Shown: positions 25,216 to 34,643, counted from the stretch's first letter. The stretch: 64,000 bases of DNA from Nonomuraea solani (GCF_900108335.1 NZ_FNVT01000022.1:124001-188000); one strand, 5' to 3'. Made by a program: numbers and translations. Notes: generated from the sequence alone by a model not told the origin.

Positions 25216-25806
25216 GGCCGCGCGGCGCTTGAGATAGAGCGTGGTGCCGATCCCGAACAGCACGGCCACCACGAGCCCCACCCAGGAGAACCCCTTCAGC
25301 CACTTCTCGGCGACCAGCCCGAGGTAGAAGATCACCGCGGTGGTGCCGCCCGCCCACACGATCCCGCCGAGCACGTTGGCCACCGCGAACTTCCAGTACG
25401 GCATGCGCAACGCCCCCGCCAGCGGGCCGGCCAGGATGCGCAGCAGCGCGATGAACCGCCCCACGAAGACCGCCCACACGCCGAACCGCTGGAAGTACGA
25501 CTCCGCCTTGCCCACGTGCCGGGGCCCGAAGTGCTCGGGGAAGCGGCGGCCGAGCCGCTCGAACAGCGCCGCGCCGCCCTTGCGGCCGATGGCGTACCCG
25601 GCGGAGTCGCCGACGATCGCTCCGGTGCTCGCGCACACCCCCACCCAGACCGGGTCCACGACGCCTTTGGCGGACAGAATGGCGGAGCTGACCAGGACGA
25701 TCTCGCCAGGCAGCGGAATGCCCAGGCTCTCGAACCCGATCACGAGGGCGACCGTCACATAGATCCACCCGGCGGGGACCGCCTGCAGCCATTCGTCGAT
25801 GTGCAC
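25159..25806 (-). CDS. DedA family membrane protein
   Basis: The protein has 215 residues and about five hydrophobic segments. Family motifs are ESLGIPLPGEIVL (amphipathic re-entrant segment), GDSAGYAIGRKGG, and the F-x-R-F-x-P-x-x-R-like stretch VFVGRFIALLRILAGPLAGA. GTG 25806 (VHIDEW) is chosen because homology begins here; an upstream extension is low-complexity. DedA proteins support membrane homeostasis and lipid carrier flipping. The C-terminal 19 codons overlap the convergent GntR gene. Confidence 0.88.
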   Translation of the reverse strand: MHIDEWLQAVPAGWIYVTVALVIGFESLGIPLPGEIVLVSSAILSAKGVVDPVWVGVCASTGAIVGDSAGYAIGRKGGAALFERLGRRFPEHFGPRHVGKAESYFQRFGVWAVFVGRFIALLRILAGPLAGALRMPYWKFAVANVLGGIVWAGGTTAVIFYLGLVAEKWLKGFSWVGLVVAVLFGIGTTLYLKRRAASALDEGDLQGVVRGPVDV

Positions 25807-25929
25807 CCGCGCAACCCTAGCGCCGCCCCAAGCGTGCCGAACCCGATTCGCCCCGCCCTGCGGGCGCGGTCGATCGGGGTCAGCGTTCGCTGTCGAGGAG
25901 GGCCATCTGCGCCTCCGCGTACCGGCTGC

Positions 25930-26042
25930 CACCGAACCTCTGACCGCTCGGGCACCGAGCCTCTGATCGCTCGCCATCGAGCGTCCGGCCGGTCCGCATC
26001 GAGCGTCCGACCGTTTCCCCAACGAACGCCTGGCCAAACCCC
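25930..26042. repeat. Five degenerate 22-23-bp tandem repeats in an intergenic region
   Basis: The 373-bp gap between DedA and the arabinofuranosidase gene holds no gene that I can support. Units start at 25930, 25953, 25975, 25997 and 26020, each beginning CAxCGA and continuing with a form of rCsTCyGrcCG. A weaker sixth unit may follow at 26042. The period is not a multiple of three, which argues against coding. The units are contiguous, so this is not a CRISPR. Confidence 0.6.
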
Positions 26043-26057
26043 ATAACGACCTGATCG

Positions 26058-26082
26058 ACGCCCGCCCGAGTGGCGGGCGTTT
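26058..26082 (+). terminator. Strong hairpin between the tandem repeats and the GH127 operon
   Basis: ACGCCCGCC (26058-26066) and GGCGGGCGT (26072-26080) form a perfect 9-bp stem with a 5-base loop, followed by TTT counting the last stem base. Reading rightwards it resembles an intrinsic terminator with a short T-run. It could shield the operon promoter at 26117 from read-through. Confidence 0.5.
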
Positions 26083-26116
26083 GCCGTTACGTTCTGTTTA
26101 CGTCGGTCCTTAACCC

Positions 26117-26146
26117 TTGGCAACACACCTCCCAGACACCTATGGT
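26117..26146 (+). promoter_or_regulatory. Promoter of the GH127/peptide-uptake operon
   Basis: TTGGCA (26117-26122) and TATGGT (26141-26146) are 18 bp apart, close to the sigma-70/HrdB consensus. Transcription would start near 26153, 27 bp before the first ATG. This is the only clear promoter before the nine linked genes. Confidence 0.5.
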
Positions 26147-26179
26147 TCAGTGCAATGCCACACATTACTGGGAAGGTTC

Positions 26180-28108
26180 ATGACGTCTAAGCAGGTCAAG
26201 GCGCTGGCCGGGGCCGTACGTACCGCCAGCGGGGCCGTTCGACCCGTGCCGGGAGTGCGCATCACCGGAGGTCTGCTGCACGACTGGCAGCTCCGTAACG
26301 GCCGGGCCACAATCCCGCACACGATCGACCGGCTCCGCGAGGCGGGCAACGTCGCCAACCTGAGCCGCCTGCTGGAGCAGGACCCCGCGCCGTACCGCGG
26401 CCGCTACCCCTTCCTGGACACCGACCTGTACAAGACCCTCGAAGGGCTGGCGTACGAGCTGGGCGACGGCCTCGCAGAAGAGCCGGTACGGGAGTTCTAC
26501 GAGGAGGTCGTCACCCTCCTGGAACGGGTCCAGGCCCCCGACGGCTACCTCAACTCCTACTTCCAGGACCCGGCCGCCACCAAGAAGCCCTGGGAGGACC
26601 TGGCCTGGGGCCACGAGCTGTACAACCTGGGCCACCTCATTCAGGCCGCCGTCGCGGCGAACCGCCGGATGGGCGACGACCGGCTGCTGCGCGTGGCGTC
26701 CAGGTTCGCCGACCTGGCGGCGGAGCGGTTCGCCGAGAGCGGCGTCTGCGGCCACCCCGAGGTCGAGATGGCGCTGGTCGAGCTGTTCAGGGAGACCGGC
26801 GAGCGCCGCTACCTCGACCTGGCGGCGGCGTTCGTGGATCGCCGCGGCCGGGGCGAGCTCAAGCACAGCATCTTCGCCGGCGACTACTTCCAGGACCACG
26901 TCCCGTTCCGTGAGCTACCGTCGGTGACCGGGCACGCGGTGCGGATGGCGTATCTGGCGGCCGGCGCGGCCGACGTGCACCTGGAGACCGGCGACGCCTC
27001 CCTGTTCGAGGCGCTGGACCGGCTGTGGGACGACATGGTGGCGGCCAAGTTGTACATCACGGGCGGCCTGGGCAGCCGGCACTCCGACGAGGCCATCGGC
27101 GACCGCTACGAGCTGCCCTCCGAACGCGCCTACACCGAGACCTGCGCGGCGATCGCCGTCATGCAGTGGGCGTGGCGGATGTTCCTGACCACCGGGGCCA
27201 CCGGCGGAGCCAAATACCTCGACGTGTTCGAGCGGGTGCTCTACAACGCCTACGCCGTCGGTCTGTCGGCGGACGGCCGGGCGTTCTTCTACGACAACCC
27301 GCTGCAGCGCCGCCCCGACCACGAGCAGCGCAGCGGCGCGGAGCCGGACGGCGAGCCCCTTCGCCGCGCCTGGTTCGGCTGCCCATGCTGCCCGCCGAAC
27401 ATCGTGCGCTGGATGGCGCAGCTCGCCGACTATGTGGCGGCAGAGCGCGACGGCGCCGTACTGATCACCACGTACACCACGGCCAGGATCGAGACCGCGG
27501 AGCTCGGCCTGGCGATGGAGACGGCCTACCCGTGGGACGGCGACGTGCGTCTCACGGTCGAGCGCGCGCCCGGCGGCCCGTACGGGCTGACCCTCCGGAT
27601 CCCCGGCTGGGCCCGCGGCGCGACGGTCACCGTCAACGGCGAGCCCCAGGACGCCGGGTCCGGCGGCTGGGTCACGCTCGAACGCCGCTGGTCGGCGGGC
27701 GACGAGGTAAGGCTGACCCTGCCGATGCCGGTCAGGGCGCACGGCTCGCACCCGTACCTCGACGCCACCAGGGGCGCGGTCAGCCTGGCGCGCGGCCCGC
27801 TCGTCTACTGCGTCGAGCAGCAGGACAGCTCGGGTTCGGCGGTCGACGACCTGGTGGTCGGCGTCCCGGAGATCCTCGCCGCGGCGGCCGAGCGGAAGGA
27901 CGATTCCGTCGTGCTGCGCGTGGCGGCGCACACCGCTCCCCCGGCCTCGGCGGAGCCCTATCCCGAACTGCCCATCCCGGAGACACCCCCGGAGACGACG
28001 GTCATGGCGACCTTCGTCCCCTACTTCCTGTGGGGCAACCGCGGCCCCGAAGCCATGCGGGTCTGGGTCAGGACCCCGAACGGAACCAACGGAAAGAAGG
28101 CGACATGA
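26180..28108 (+). CDS. GH127 family glycoside hydrolase, putative beta-L-arabinofuranosidase
   Basis: The protein has 642 residues, the usual size of the family. The catalytic (alpha/alpha)6 region includes GHELYNLGHLIQAAVA, YITGGLGSRHSDEAIG and YNAYAVGLS; the Cys-rich motif GCPCCPPN at about 399-406 holds the nucleophilic/zinc-binding cysteines known from Bifidobacterium HypBA1. C-terminal beta domains follow. There is no signal peptide, so it acts in the cytoplasm. GGAAGG precedes ATG 26180. HypBA1 removes beta-L-arabinofuranose from hydroxyproline-linked arabino-oligosaccharides of extensin. Placement ahead of a peptide importer and proline peptidases fits that substrate. The stop overlaps the next gene (ATGA). 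Confidence 0.92.
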   Translation: MTSKQVKALAGAVRTASGAVRPVPGVRITGGLLHDWQLRNGRATIPHTIDRLREAGNVANLSRLLEQDPAPYRGRYPFLDTDLYKTLEGLAYELGDGLAEEPVREFYEEVVTLLERVQAPDGYLNSYFQDPAATKKPWEDLAWGHELYNLGHLIQAAVAANRRMGDDRLLRVASRFADLAAERFAESGVCGHPEVEMALVELFRETGERRYLDLAAAFVDRRGRGELKHSIFAGDYFQDHVPFRELPSVTGHAVRMAYLAAGAADVHLETGDASLFEALDRLWDDMVAAKLYITGGLGSRHSDEAIGDRYELPSERAYTETCAAIAVMQWAWRMFLTTGATGGAKYLDVFERVLYNAYAVGLSADGRAFFYDNPLQRRPDHEQRSGAEPDGEPLRRAWFGCPCCPPNIVRWMAQLADYVAAERDGAVLITTYTTARIETAELGLAMETAYPWDGDVRLTVERAPGGPYGLTLRIPGWARGATVTVNGEPQDAGSGGWVTLERRWSAGDEVRLTLPMPVRAHGSHPYLDATRGAVSLARGPLVYCVEQQDSSGSAVDDLVVGVPEILAAAAERKDDSVVLRVAAHTAPPASAEPYPELPIPETPPETTVMATFVPYFLWGNRGPEAMRVWVRTPNGTNGKKAT

Positions 28109-29802
28109 GGAGATCGGCGGCGTTCGCGAGCGTCACCATGACCGCCGTGCTGGCGCTCACGGCGTGCGGCGGGGGCGGAGGCGCCAAAGGCGGCGCCCCC
28201 TCCGGCGCCCAGGGCGGAACCGGCTCGGCGACGGCCCCCGCGACGGGTGGCACGGTGCAGATCCTGGCCAACGCGGCCTTCTCCCACCTGGACCCGGTAC
28301 GCGGCTGGGACGGCGGCGTGAACAACTTCTACCGGCTCATCTACCGGGGGCTGACGACCTTCGGGGCGGGGCCGGGCGCCGAGGGCACGAAGATCGTGGC
28401 CGACCTGGCGACCGACACGGGCAAGCCGTCCAACGACGCCAAGACGTGGACGTTCACCCTCAAGGACAACATCTTCTTCGAGGACGGCACGCCGATCACC
28501 AGCGAGGCCGTCAAGTTCGGCTTCTCGCGGACCTTCGACCCGGAGGCGGGCATCGGCTCGCCGTACGGCAAGCTGCTGCTCGACGCGCCCAAGGACTACA
28601 AGGGCCCGTACCTGTCGGGTGATCTCGACACGATCGAGACGCCGGACGACAAGACGGTCGTCATCCACCTCAAGAAGCCGTTCGCGGACTTCCCGAGCGC
28701 GCTGGCGCTGGCCAACTTCACCCCGTTCCCCAAGGGCACGGGGGCGGCCGCGGCGTTCGACACCAAGCCGATCGCGAGCGGGCCGTACAAGGTGGAGAGC
28801 TACCAGCGCGACGCGTCGCTGAAGCTCGTCCGCAACCCGCACTGGAAGGCCGAGACCGACCCGGTGCGCACGGCCAAGCCGGACGCGTTCCAGTGGACGT
28901 TCGGCCTGGACGCGGCCACGATCGACGAGCGCATGCTGGCCGGGCAGGGCACCGACGCCAACGCGCTCGGCCAGAGCATCCAGGCGGCGACCGTGGCGCG
29001 GGTGCAGACGCCGCAGATCAAGGCGCGCACGCTGTCCGGGCTCAACGGCTGCACGACGTACATGGGCATGAACACCACCAAGAAGCCCCTGAACGACGTG
29101 CGCGTGCGGCAGGCGATCGCCCACGCGATCAACAAGGACACCGTCGTGGCGGCGATGGGCGGCTCGACGCTGGCGGCCAAGGGCACCTCGATCCAGCCGC
29201 CCACGGTCGTGGGCCGGGTGGAGTACGACCCGTACCCGTACAACGTCGAGCAGGCCAAGAAGCTGCTGGCCGAGGCGGGCCAGTCGAGCGGGCTCACGCT
29301 GACCCTGGACACCCGGGCGCAGCCGAAGATGGCGGCCGTCTCGGTGGCCATCCAGGAGTCGCTCAAGCAGGTGGGCGTCGAAGTCAAGATCAACAACATC
29401 GACGCCTCCACCTACTACGAGGTCATCGGCACGCCGGCCAAGCAGAAGGACATGGCCGTGACCGGCTGGTGCCCGGACTGGGCCTCCGGCGCGACGTTCC
29501 TGCCGCCGCTGTTCGACGGCCGCAACATCACCTCCAAGGGCAACTCCAACCTCGCCCAGATCAACGACAAGGGCATCAACGAGAAGATCGACGAGATCGC
29601 CGCGATGACCGACGTCGAGCAGGCCAACGCGGCCTACGGTGAGCTGGACAAGCAGATCATGGAGCTGGCGCCGGTCGTGCCGCTGGCCTACGAGAAGCTG
29701 ATCCTGGTCAACGGCGCCAACATCGCGGGCGCCTACCAGACCAACTCCTACTCCGGCGGCGTCGACCTGATCACCGTCGGACTGGCGAAGCCGACGAAGT
29801 AA
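28105..29802 (+). CDS. Peptide ABC transporter substrate-binding lipoprotein (SBP family 5)
   Basis: The protein has 565 residues. The signal ends in the lipobox LALTACGG (Cys at about 20), then a Gly/Ala/Ser-rich linker, then an SBP_bac_5 domain: LDPVRGWDGGVNNFYRLIYRGL, WTFTLKDNIFFEDGTPI and VRQAIAHAINKD. It would be anchored outside the membrane and capture oligopeptides or similar ligands for the permeases encoded next. ATG 28105 overlaps the GH127 stop by four bases, tying ligand capture to the arabinosidase. The family also binds oligosaccharides and metal chelates. Confidence 0.92.
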   Translation: MRRSAAFASVTMTAVLALTACGGGGGAKGGAPSGAQGGTGSATAPATGGTVQILANAAFSHLDPVRGWDGGVNNFYRLIYRGLTTFGAGPGAEGTKIVADLATDTGKPSNDAKTWTFTLKDNIFFEDGTPITSEAVKFGFSRTFDPEAGIGSPYGKLLLDAPKDYKGPYLSGDLDTIETPDDKTVVIHLKKPFADFPSALALANFTPFPKGTGAAAAFDTKPIASGPYKVESYQRDASLKLVRNPHWKAETDPVRTAKPDAFQWTFGLDAATIDERMLAGQGTDANALGQSIQAATVARVQTPQIKARTLSGLNGCTTYMGMNTTKKPLNDVRVRQAIAHAINKDTVVAAMGGSTLAAKGTSIQPPTVVGRVEYDPYPYNVEQAKKLLAEAGQSSGLTLTLDTRAQPKMAAVSVAIQESLKQVGVEVKINNIDASTYYEVIGTPAKQKDMAVTGWCPDWASGATFLPPLFDGRNITSKGNSNLAQINDKGINEKIDEIAAMTDVEQANAAYGELDKQIMELAPVVPLAYEKLILVNGANIAGAYQTNSYSGGVDLITVGLAKPTK

Positions 29803-30735
29803 ATGACCGTCGCAGCCCATCCAGAGCAGGTGGCGGGCGTGCCCGCCACCTCGGGCCGCCGTGTCACGCGCGTGCTGCTGCGTGACCCGGCGGCGGTCGT
29901 CAGCGGCGCGTATCTCGGCCTGATCGTGCTGATGGCGATCTGCGCGCCGCTGATCAGCGCGATCACCGGCCACGGCCCGAACGACTTCGACACCGCCGCC
30001 GTCAACACCGACCTGGGCGGAATTCCGTACGGGTCGCTGGGCGGGATCAGCGCCGATCACCTGCTCGGCGTCGAACCGCAGAACGGCCGCGACATCCTGG
30101 CCCGCATCGCCTACGGCGCCCGCGTCTCGCTGCTCATCGCGGCCTCGGCCACGGCGCTCACCACGCTGCTCGGCGTGGTGCTGGGCATGCTGGCCGGGTT
30201 CTACCAGGGCTGGGCCGACCAGGTGATCTGCCGGGTCATGGACTTCCTGATGGCCTTCCCCGCGCTCATCTTCATGATCGCGGTGCTGTCCGCGCTGCCG
30301 CAGGGCAACCGGCCGGTGCTGCTGGTCCTGGTGATCAGCGTGTTCGGCTGGCCGTACCTGGCCCGGGTGGTGCGCGGGCAGACGATGACGCTGGTGAACC
30401 GGGAGTTCGTGGAGGCCGCGCGGGCCTCCGGCGCCTCCACGGCGGCGCTGGTGTTCAAGGAGATCCTGCCGAACCTGCGCAGCTCGCTGATCGTCATGGT
30501 CACCCTCGCGGTGCCCGGCTACGTCGGGACCGAGGCGGGCCTGTCGTTCCTGGGCGTCGGCGTCACTCCGCCGACCCCGTCATGGGGTCAGATGATCGCC
30601 AGTTCGGTCGGCTGGTACGCCGTCAACCCGATGTACTTCCTGATCCCCGGCATGTTCCTGTTCCTCACGGTGCTGTCGATGACGGTGCTCGGCGACCGGC
30701 TGCGGGCCGCCTTCGACGCGGGGGAGGCGTCCTGA
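29803..30735 (+). CDS. Peptide ABC transporter permease, DppC/OppC type
   Basis: The protein has 310 residues and six predicted helices. The N-terminal OppC-type segment (RVLLRDPAAVVSGAYLGLI) is followed by the binding-protein-dependent transport domain; the EAA loop reads EFVEAARASGASTAALVFKEILPN. It starts one base after the preceding TAA without a clear ribosome binding site, so it depends on upstream translation. It forms the pore with the next gene's product. Confidence 0.92.
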   Translation: MTVAAHPEQVAGVPATSGRRVTRVLLRDPAAVVSGAYLGLIVLMAICAPLISAITGHGPNDFDTAAVNTDLGGIPYGSLGGISADHLLGVEPQNGRDILARIAYGARVSLLIAASATALTTLLGVVLGMLAGFYQGWADQVICRVMDFLMAFPALIFMIAVLSALPQGNRPVLLVLVISVFGWPYLARVVRGQTMTLVNREFVEAARASGASTAALVFKEILPNLRSSLIVMVTLAVPGYVGTEAGLSFLGVGVTPPTPSWGQMIASSVGWYAVNPMYFLIPGMFLFLTVLSMTVLGDRLRAAFDAGEAS

Positions 30736-31730
30736 TGGCGCGTTACGTGGCCGGCCGGCTCGCCGGCGTGGCGCTGATCCTCTTCCTGGTGTGCCTGTTC
30801 ACCTTCCTGCTCTTCTTCACGCTGCAGCCGGATCCGGCCGTGATGATCTGCGGGAAGACGTGCACGCCGGAGCGCATCGACCAGATCCGTGCCGTGCTGG
30901 GGCTCAACCAGCCGTTCCTGTCGCAGTTCTTCGGCTTCCTCGGCGGGATCTTCGCCGGGCGCGACTACGGCGAGGGCGCCAACCTGGTGCACTGCGCGGC
31001 GCCGTGCCTGGGCTACAGCTTCCAGACCAACCAGTCCGTGATGGACATGGTGATCGAGCGGCTGCCGGTGAGCGCGACGCTGGCGATCGGCGCGGCGGTG
31101 CTGTGGCTGTTCTTCGGGATCCTCGCGGGGCTGCTCAGCGCGGTCAAGGAGAGCACCTGGTGGGACCGGTCGGCGATGGGCGTGGCCCTGGGCGGCTCCA
31201 GCGTGCCCAACTACGTGCTGGCGCTGGCCCTGCAGTACGTGCTCGTGGTCGAGTTCGAGATCCTGCCGTTCCCGCAGGCCGTGTCGTTCGGCGATGATCC
31301 GGTGGTGTGGTTCCAGTCGTACCTGATGCCGTGGATCGTGCTGGCCACCGGCTACGCCTGCCTGTACGCCCGGCTCACCCGCGCCAACGTGATCGACACC
31401 CTGGCCGAGAACTTCATGCGCACGGCCAGGTCCAAGGGCCTGAGCCCGGCACTGACGCTGCGCAGGCACGCGCTGCGGCCGGCGCTGACACCGATCGCGA
31501 CGATCTTCGGCATGGACTTCGCCGGGCTGCTGGGCGGCGCGCTGATCACCGAGAAGGTGTTCGGGCTGAACGGCGTGGGCAAGATGGCCGCCGACTCGAT
31601 CGAGAAGAACGACCAGCCGGTCATCATGGCGGTGACGCTGCTGGCGGCGTTCTTCGTGGTGGTCGGCAACGTGGTGGTGGACCTCATCTATACGAGGCTG
31701 GACCCGAGAGTGAGGATCACGGCCAAATGA
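30735..31730 (+). CDS. Peptide ABC transporter permease, DppB/OppB type
   Basis: The protein has 331 residues and about six helices. The N-terminus (MARYVAGRLAGVALILFLV) is typical for DppB. The EAA loop is NFMRTARSKGLSPALTLRRHALR and the C-terminus is LVDLIYTRLDPR-like. A 40-residue extracellular loop has four cysteines (MICGKTCT and VHCAAPCLG), which could form disulfides. The order OppC before OppB is reversed compared with most operons. TGATG overlap with the upstream gene. Confidence 0.92.
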   Translation: MARYVAGRLAGVALILFLVCLFTFLLFFTLQPDPAVMICGKTCTPERIDQIRAVLGLNQPFLSQFFGFLGGIFAGRDYGEGANLVHCAAPCLGYSFQTNQSVMDMVIERLPVSATLAIGAAVLWLFFGILAGLLSAVKESTWWDRSAMGVALGGSSVPNYVLALALQYVLVVEFEILPFPQAVSFGDDPVVWFQSYLMPWIVLATGYACLYARLTRANVIDTLAENFMRTARSKGLSPALTLRRHALRPALTPIATIFGMDFAGLLGGALITEKVFGLNGVGKMAADSIEKNDQPVIMAVTLLAAFFVVVGNVVVDLIYTRLDPRVRITAK

Positions 31731-32563
31731 GCGAATTGCTTGTCGTCGAGAATCTCACCGTCACCTTCCCGACCGCGCGCGGCCCGGTGGACGTGGTCAA
31801 GGACGTGTCCTTCACGGTCGGCAGGGACGAGACGGTCGGGATCGTCGGCGAGTCGGGCTCCGGCAAGTCGATGACCAGCCTGGCGGTCATGGGGCTGCTG
31901 CCCAAGGGCGCGCGGACCCGTGGCAGCATCCGGCTGGACGGGACCGAGTTGCTCGGCCGGTCCGACCGGGAGCTGCGGCGGCTGCGCGGGGAGCGGATGT
32001 CGATGATCTTCCAGGATCCGCTGTCGTCGCTGAACCCGTACTACACGGTGGGGTTGCAGATCGAGGAGATGTACCGCGCGCACCGCGGCACCTCGCGCAA
32101 GGCGGCCCGCGAGGTCGCCATCGCGGCGCTGGCGCAGGTGGGCCTGCCGGAGCCGGAGCGGCGGGTGGACCACTATCCGCACCAGTTCTCCGGCGGGCAG
32201 CGGCAGCGCATCATGATCGCGATGGCGCTGGTGTGCGACCCCGAGCTGCTGATCGCCGACGAGCCGACCACGGCGCTGGACGTGACCGTGCAGGCGCAGA
32301 TCCTGCGGCTGCTGGCCGAACTGCGGCGTGAGAGCGGCACCGGGATGATGTTCATCACGCACGACCTGGCGGTGATCAGCTCGATCGCGACCCGGGTGCT
32401 GGTGATGCGGCGCGGCGAACAGGTCGAGTACGGCACCGCCGAGCAGGTCTTCGCCGAGCCCCGCCACGAGTACACCCGGATGCTGCTGGAGAGCATCCCG
32501 CGCATCGACGACCCGGTGGATGACGCGGTGGACGGCGCGGTGGACGATGGGGTGAGATCATGA
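31727..32563 (+). CDS. Peptide ABC transporter ATP-binding protein, DppD type
   Basis: The protein has 278 residues. It has Walker A GESGSGKS (about 41), Q-loop FQDPLSSLNP, signature FSGGQRQRI, Walker B LLIADEPTTALD and H-loop THDLAV. The C-terminal HEYTRMLLESIPRID is the oligopeptide-family end. The last 17 residues (PVDDAVDGAVDDGV) are an acidic run from a short imperfect DNA repeat (GCGGTGGACG units, 32527-32550). It pairs with the next gene's product to power import. Start overlaps the permease gene by four bases. Confidence 0.94.
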   Translation: MSELLVVENLTVTFPTARGPVDVVKDVSFTVGRDETVGIVGESGSGKSMTSLAVMGLLPKGARTRGSIRLDGTELLGRSDRELRRLRGERMSMIFQDPLSSLNPYYTVGLQIEEMYRAHRGTSRKAAREVAIAALAQVGLPEPERRVDHYPHQFSGGQRQRIMIAMALVCDPELLIADEPTTALDVTVQAQILRLLAELRRESGTGMMFITHDLAVISSIATRVLVMRRGEQVEYGTAEQVFAEPRHEYTRMLLESIPRIDDPVDDAVDGAVDDGVRS

Positions 32564-33372
32564 CGTTGTTGCGCGCCAAGGATTTGACCAAGCGCTTCGT
32601 CCTGCGGGGCCCGCTGGGCTCCAGGGCCGAGTTCACGGCCGTCGACAAGGTGAGCTTCGAGGTGCGGCTGGGCGAGACGCTGGCCGTGGTGGGCGAGTCG
32701 GGCAGCGGCAAGTCGACCACCGCCCGCATGATCGCCAAGCTGATGGACCCGACCGAGGGCGTCCTGGAGTTCGAGGGCGAGGACGTCACCGCCGCGAAGA
32801 AGGACGCGCTGGCCCGCTTCCGCGCCAACGTCCAGGTCGTCTTCCAGGACCCGTTCTCCTCGCTCAACCCGCGGCACACGGTGGAGCGCATCCTCATGGC
32901 GCCGCTGGTCTACCAGGGCATCGCGCCCAAGGGCGACCGCCGCTCGCACGCCAAGGAGCTGATGGAGCGGGTCGGCCTGAACCCCGACCACTCGCTGCGC
33001 TACCCGGCGCAGTTCTCCGGCGGGCAGGCGCAGCGCATCGGCATCGCCAGGGCGCTGGCCGTCAACCCGAAGCTGGTGATCTGCGACGAGGCCGTCTCGG
33101 CGCTCGACGTGTCGGTGCAGGCGCAGGTGATCGAGCTGCTGCGGCGGCTGCAGCGCGAGAGCGGCTTCAGCTACGTGTTCATCGCCCACGACCTGGCCGT
33201 CGTACGGCAGATCGCGCAGCGGGTCGCGGTCATGAGCAAGGGGAAGATCGTCGAGCTGGGCACCACCGCGCAGGTGTTCGGCGACCCCCAGGACGAGTAC
33301 ACGCGCACGCTGCTGGCGGCCATCCCGCGCATCGACCCGGAGTGGGACCGCCGCCGAAGGGAGGCGACTTGA
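32560..33372 (+). CDS. Peptide ABC transporter ATP-binding protein, DppF type
   Basis: The protein has 270 residues. Walker A is GESGSGKST (about 46), Q-loop FQDPFSSLNPRHTV, signature FSGGQAQRIGIARAL and Walker B LVICDEAVSALD, with H-loop AHDLAV. It is slightly shorter than typical DppF proteins but complete. It completes a five-part importer (binding protein, two permeases, two ATPases) with four-base overlaps, so all parts are made from one mRNA. Confidence 0.94.
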   Translation: MTLLRAKDLTKRFVLRGPLGSRAEFTAVDKVSFEVRLGETLAVVGESGSGKSTTARMIAKLMDPTEGVLEFEGEDVTAAKKDALARFRANVQVVFQDPFSSLNPRHTVERILMAPLVYQGIAPKGDRRSHAKELMERVGLNPDHSLRYPAQFSGGQAQRIGIARALAVNPKLVICDEAVSALDVSVQAQVIELLRRLQRESGFSYVFIAHDLAVVRQIAQRVAVMSKGKIVELGTTAQVFGDPQDEYTRTLLAAIPRIDPEWDRRRREAT

Positions 33373-34643
33373 TCACCGCGACGTACACGATTCCCGGCAT
33401 GCGGGTGCGCGACCACGTCGAGCGGGTGCCGCTCGACTGGGCCGACCCGGAGGCGACGATCACGGTGTTCGCCCGCGAGCTGGTCGATCCGGCCCGCGAC
33501 GGCGAGGACCTGCCGTGCCTGCTGTTCCTGCAGGGCGGCCCCGGCGGCAAGGGGCCGCGCCCGGCCGGCACGTCCGGCTGGCTGGGGCAGGCGCTGGAGC
33601 GCTACCGGGTGATCCTGCTCGACCAGCGCGGCACGGGGCGCAGCTCGCGGATCGACGGCCGGGTGATGTCGGCGCTCGGCGCGGAGGAGGGCGCCGACTA
33701 CCTGGCGCGCTTCCGCGCCGACTCGATCGTGGCCGACGCCGAGCACCTGCGGAAGACGGTGTTCGGCGGGCGGCGCTGGTCGACGCTGGGGCAGAGCTAC
33801 GGCGGGTTCCTCACGCTGACGTACCTGTCGGCGGCGCCCGAGGGATTGAGCGCCTGCTACGTGGCGGGCGGCCTGCCCTCGCTCGACCCCGACGCCGCCG
33901 AGGTCTACCGGCGTACGTATCCGCGGGTGGCGGCCAAGAACGCCGAGTTCTACCGCCGCTACCCGCACCACGCGGAGACGACGGCGCGGCTGGCCGACCG
34001 GCTGGCCGAGGGCGACGTGCTGCTGCCCGACGGCGACACCCTCACCGTGCGGCGGCTGCAGTCGCTCGGCATCGACTTCGGCATGAAGCCGGGCTACGAG
34101 CGTATGCACTGGCTGCTGGACGAGTCGGACGGCCTGCCGGACACGTTCCTGCACCAGGTGCTGGCGCGTTCGTCCTACGCCGACGGGCCGCTGTTCGCGG
34201 CGCTGCAGGAGAGCATCTACGGCTCGGGCCCCGGCGCGACCGCGTGGGCGGCCGAGCGCGAGCGCGCCCTGCGTCCCGCCTTCGCCGAGGACGCCAGGCC
34301 GCTGCTGTTCACCGGTGAGATGATCTATCCGTGGATGTTCGAGGAGATCCGCGTGCTGCGCCCGTTCCGCGCCGCCGTCGATCTGCTCGCCGCCCGCGCG
34401 GACTGGCCGCCGCTGTACGACCCGCGACGGCTGGCCGCCAACGACGTGCCGGTGGCCGCCGCCGTCTACTTCGACGACATGTACGTCGACTCGGCCCTGC
34501 AACTCGACACCGCCGCCCGGGTGGGCAACACCCAGGCATGGGTCACCAACGAGTACGAGCACGACGGCATCGGCGAGGAGCGCGTCTTCGCCCGGCTGAC
34601 CAAGCTCGTCCGCGACCAAGGAGGAGGAATCTCCGATGAGTGA
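33369..34643 (+). CDS. S33 family alpha/beta hydrolase, proline-iminopeptidase-like
   Basis: The protein has 424 residues. QGGPGGKGPRP is the oxyanion-hole motif of S33 peptidases, GQSYGG carries the nucleophile (Ser about 143), and LLDQRGTGRS is the conserved strand-turn. Candidate Asp and His are in FDDMYVD and YEHDGIG near the end. Start is TTG 33369, which overlaps the upstream stop (TTGA) and has GGGAGG 5 bases upstream; no good ATG fits. S33 enzymes release N-terminal Pro (or hydroxyproline) from peptides. No signal peptide, so it works on imported peptides. Confidence 0.9.
   Translation: MITATYTIPGMRVRDHVERVPLDWADPEATITVFARELVDPARDGEDLPCLLFLQGGPGGKGPRPAGTSGWLGQALERYRVILLDQRGTGRSSRIDGRVMSALGAEEGADYLARFRADSIVADAEHLRKTVFGGRRWSTLGQSYGGFLTLTYLSAAPEGLSACYVAGGLPSLDPDAAEVYRRTYPRVAAKNAEFYRRYPHHAETTARLADRLAEGDVLLPDGDTLTVRRLQSLGIDFGMKPGYERMHWLLDESDGLPDTFLHQVLARSSYADGPLFAALQESIYGSGPGATAWAAERERALRPAFAEDARPLLFTGEMIYPWMFEEIRVLRPFRAAVDLLAARADWPPLYDPRRLAANDVPVAAAVYFDDMYVDSALQLDTAARVGNTQAWVTNEYEHDGIGEERVFARLTKLVRDQGGGISDE

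Noticed and set aside
25930..26042. Repeats as a CRISPR array
   Set aside because: Units are contiguous and degenerate with no spacers and no cas genes.
28021..30060. Minus-strand frame of 679 codons opposite the binding-protein gene
   Set aside because: Shadow of a gene with a lipoprotein signal and SBP family 5 motifs.
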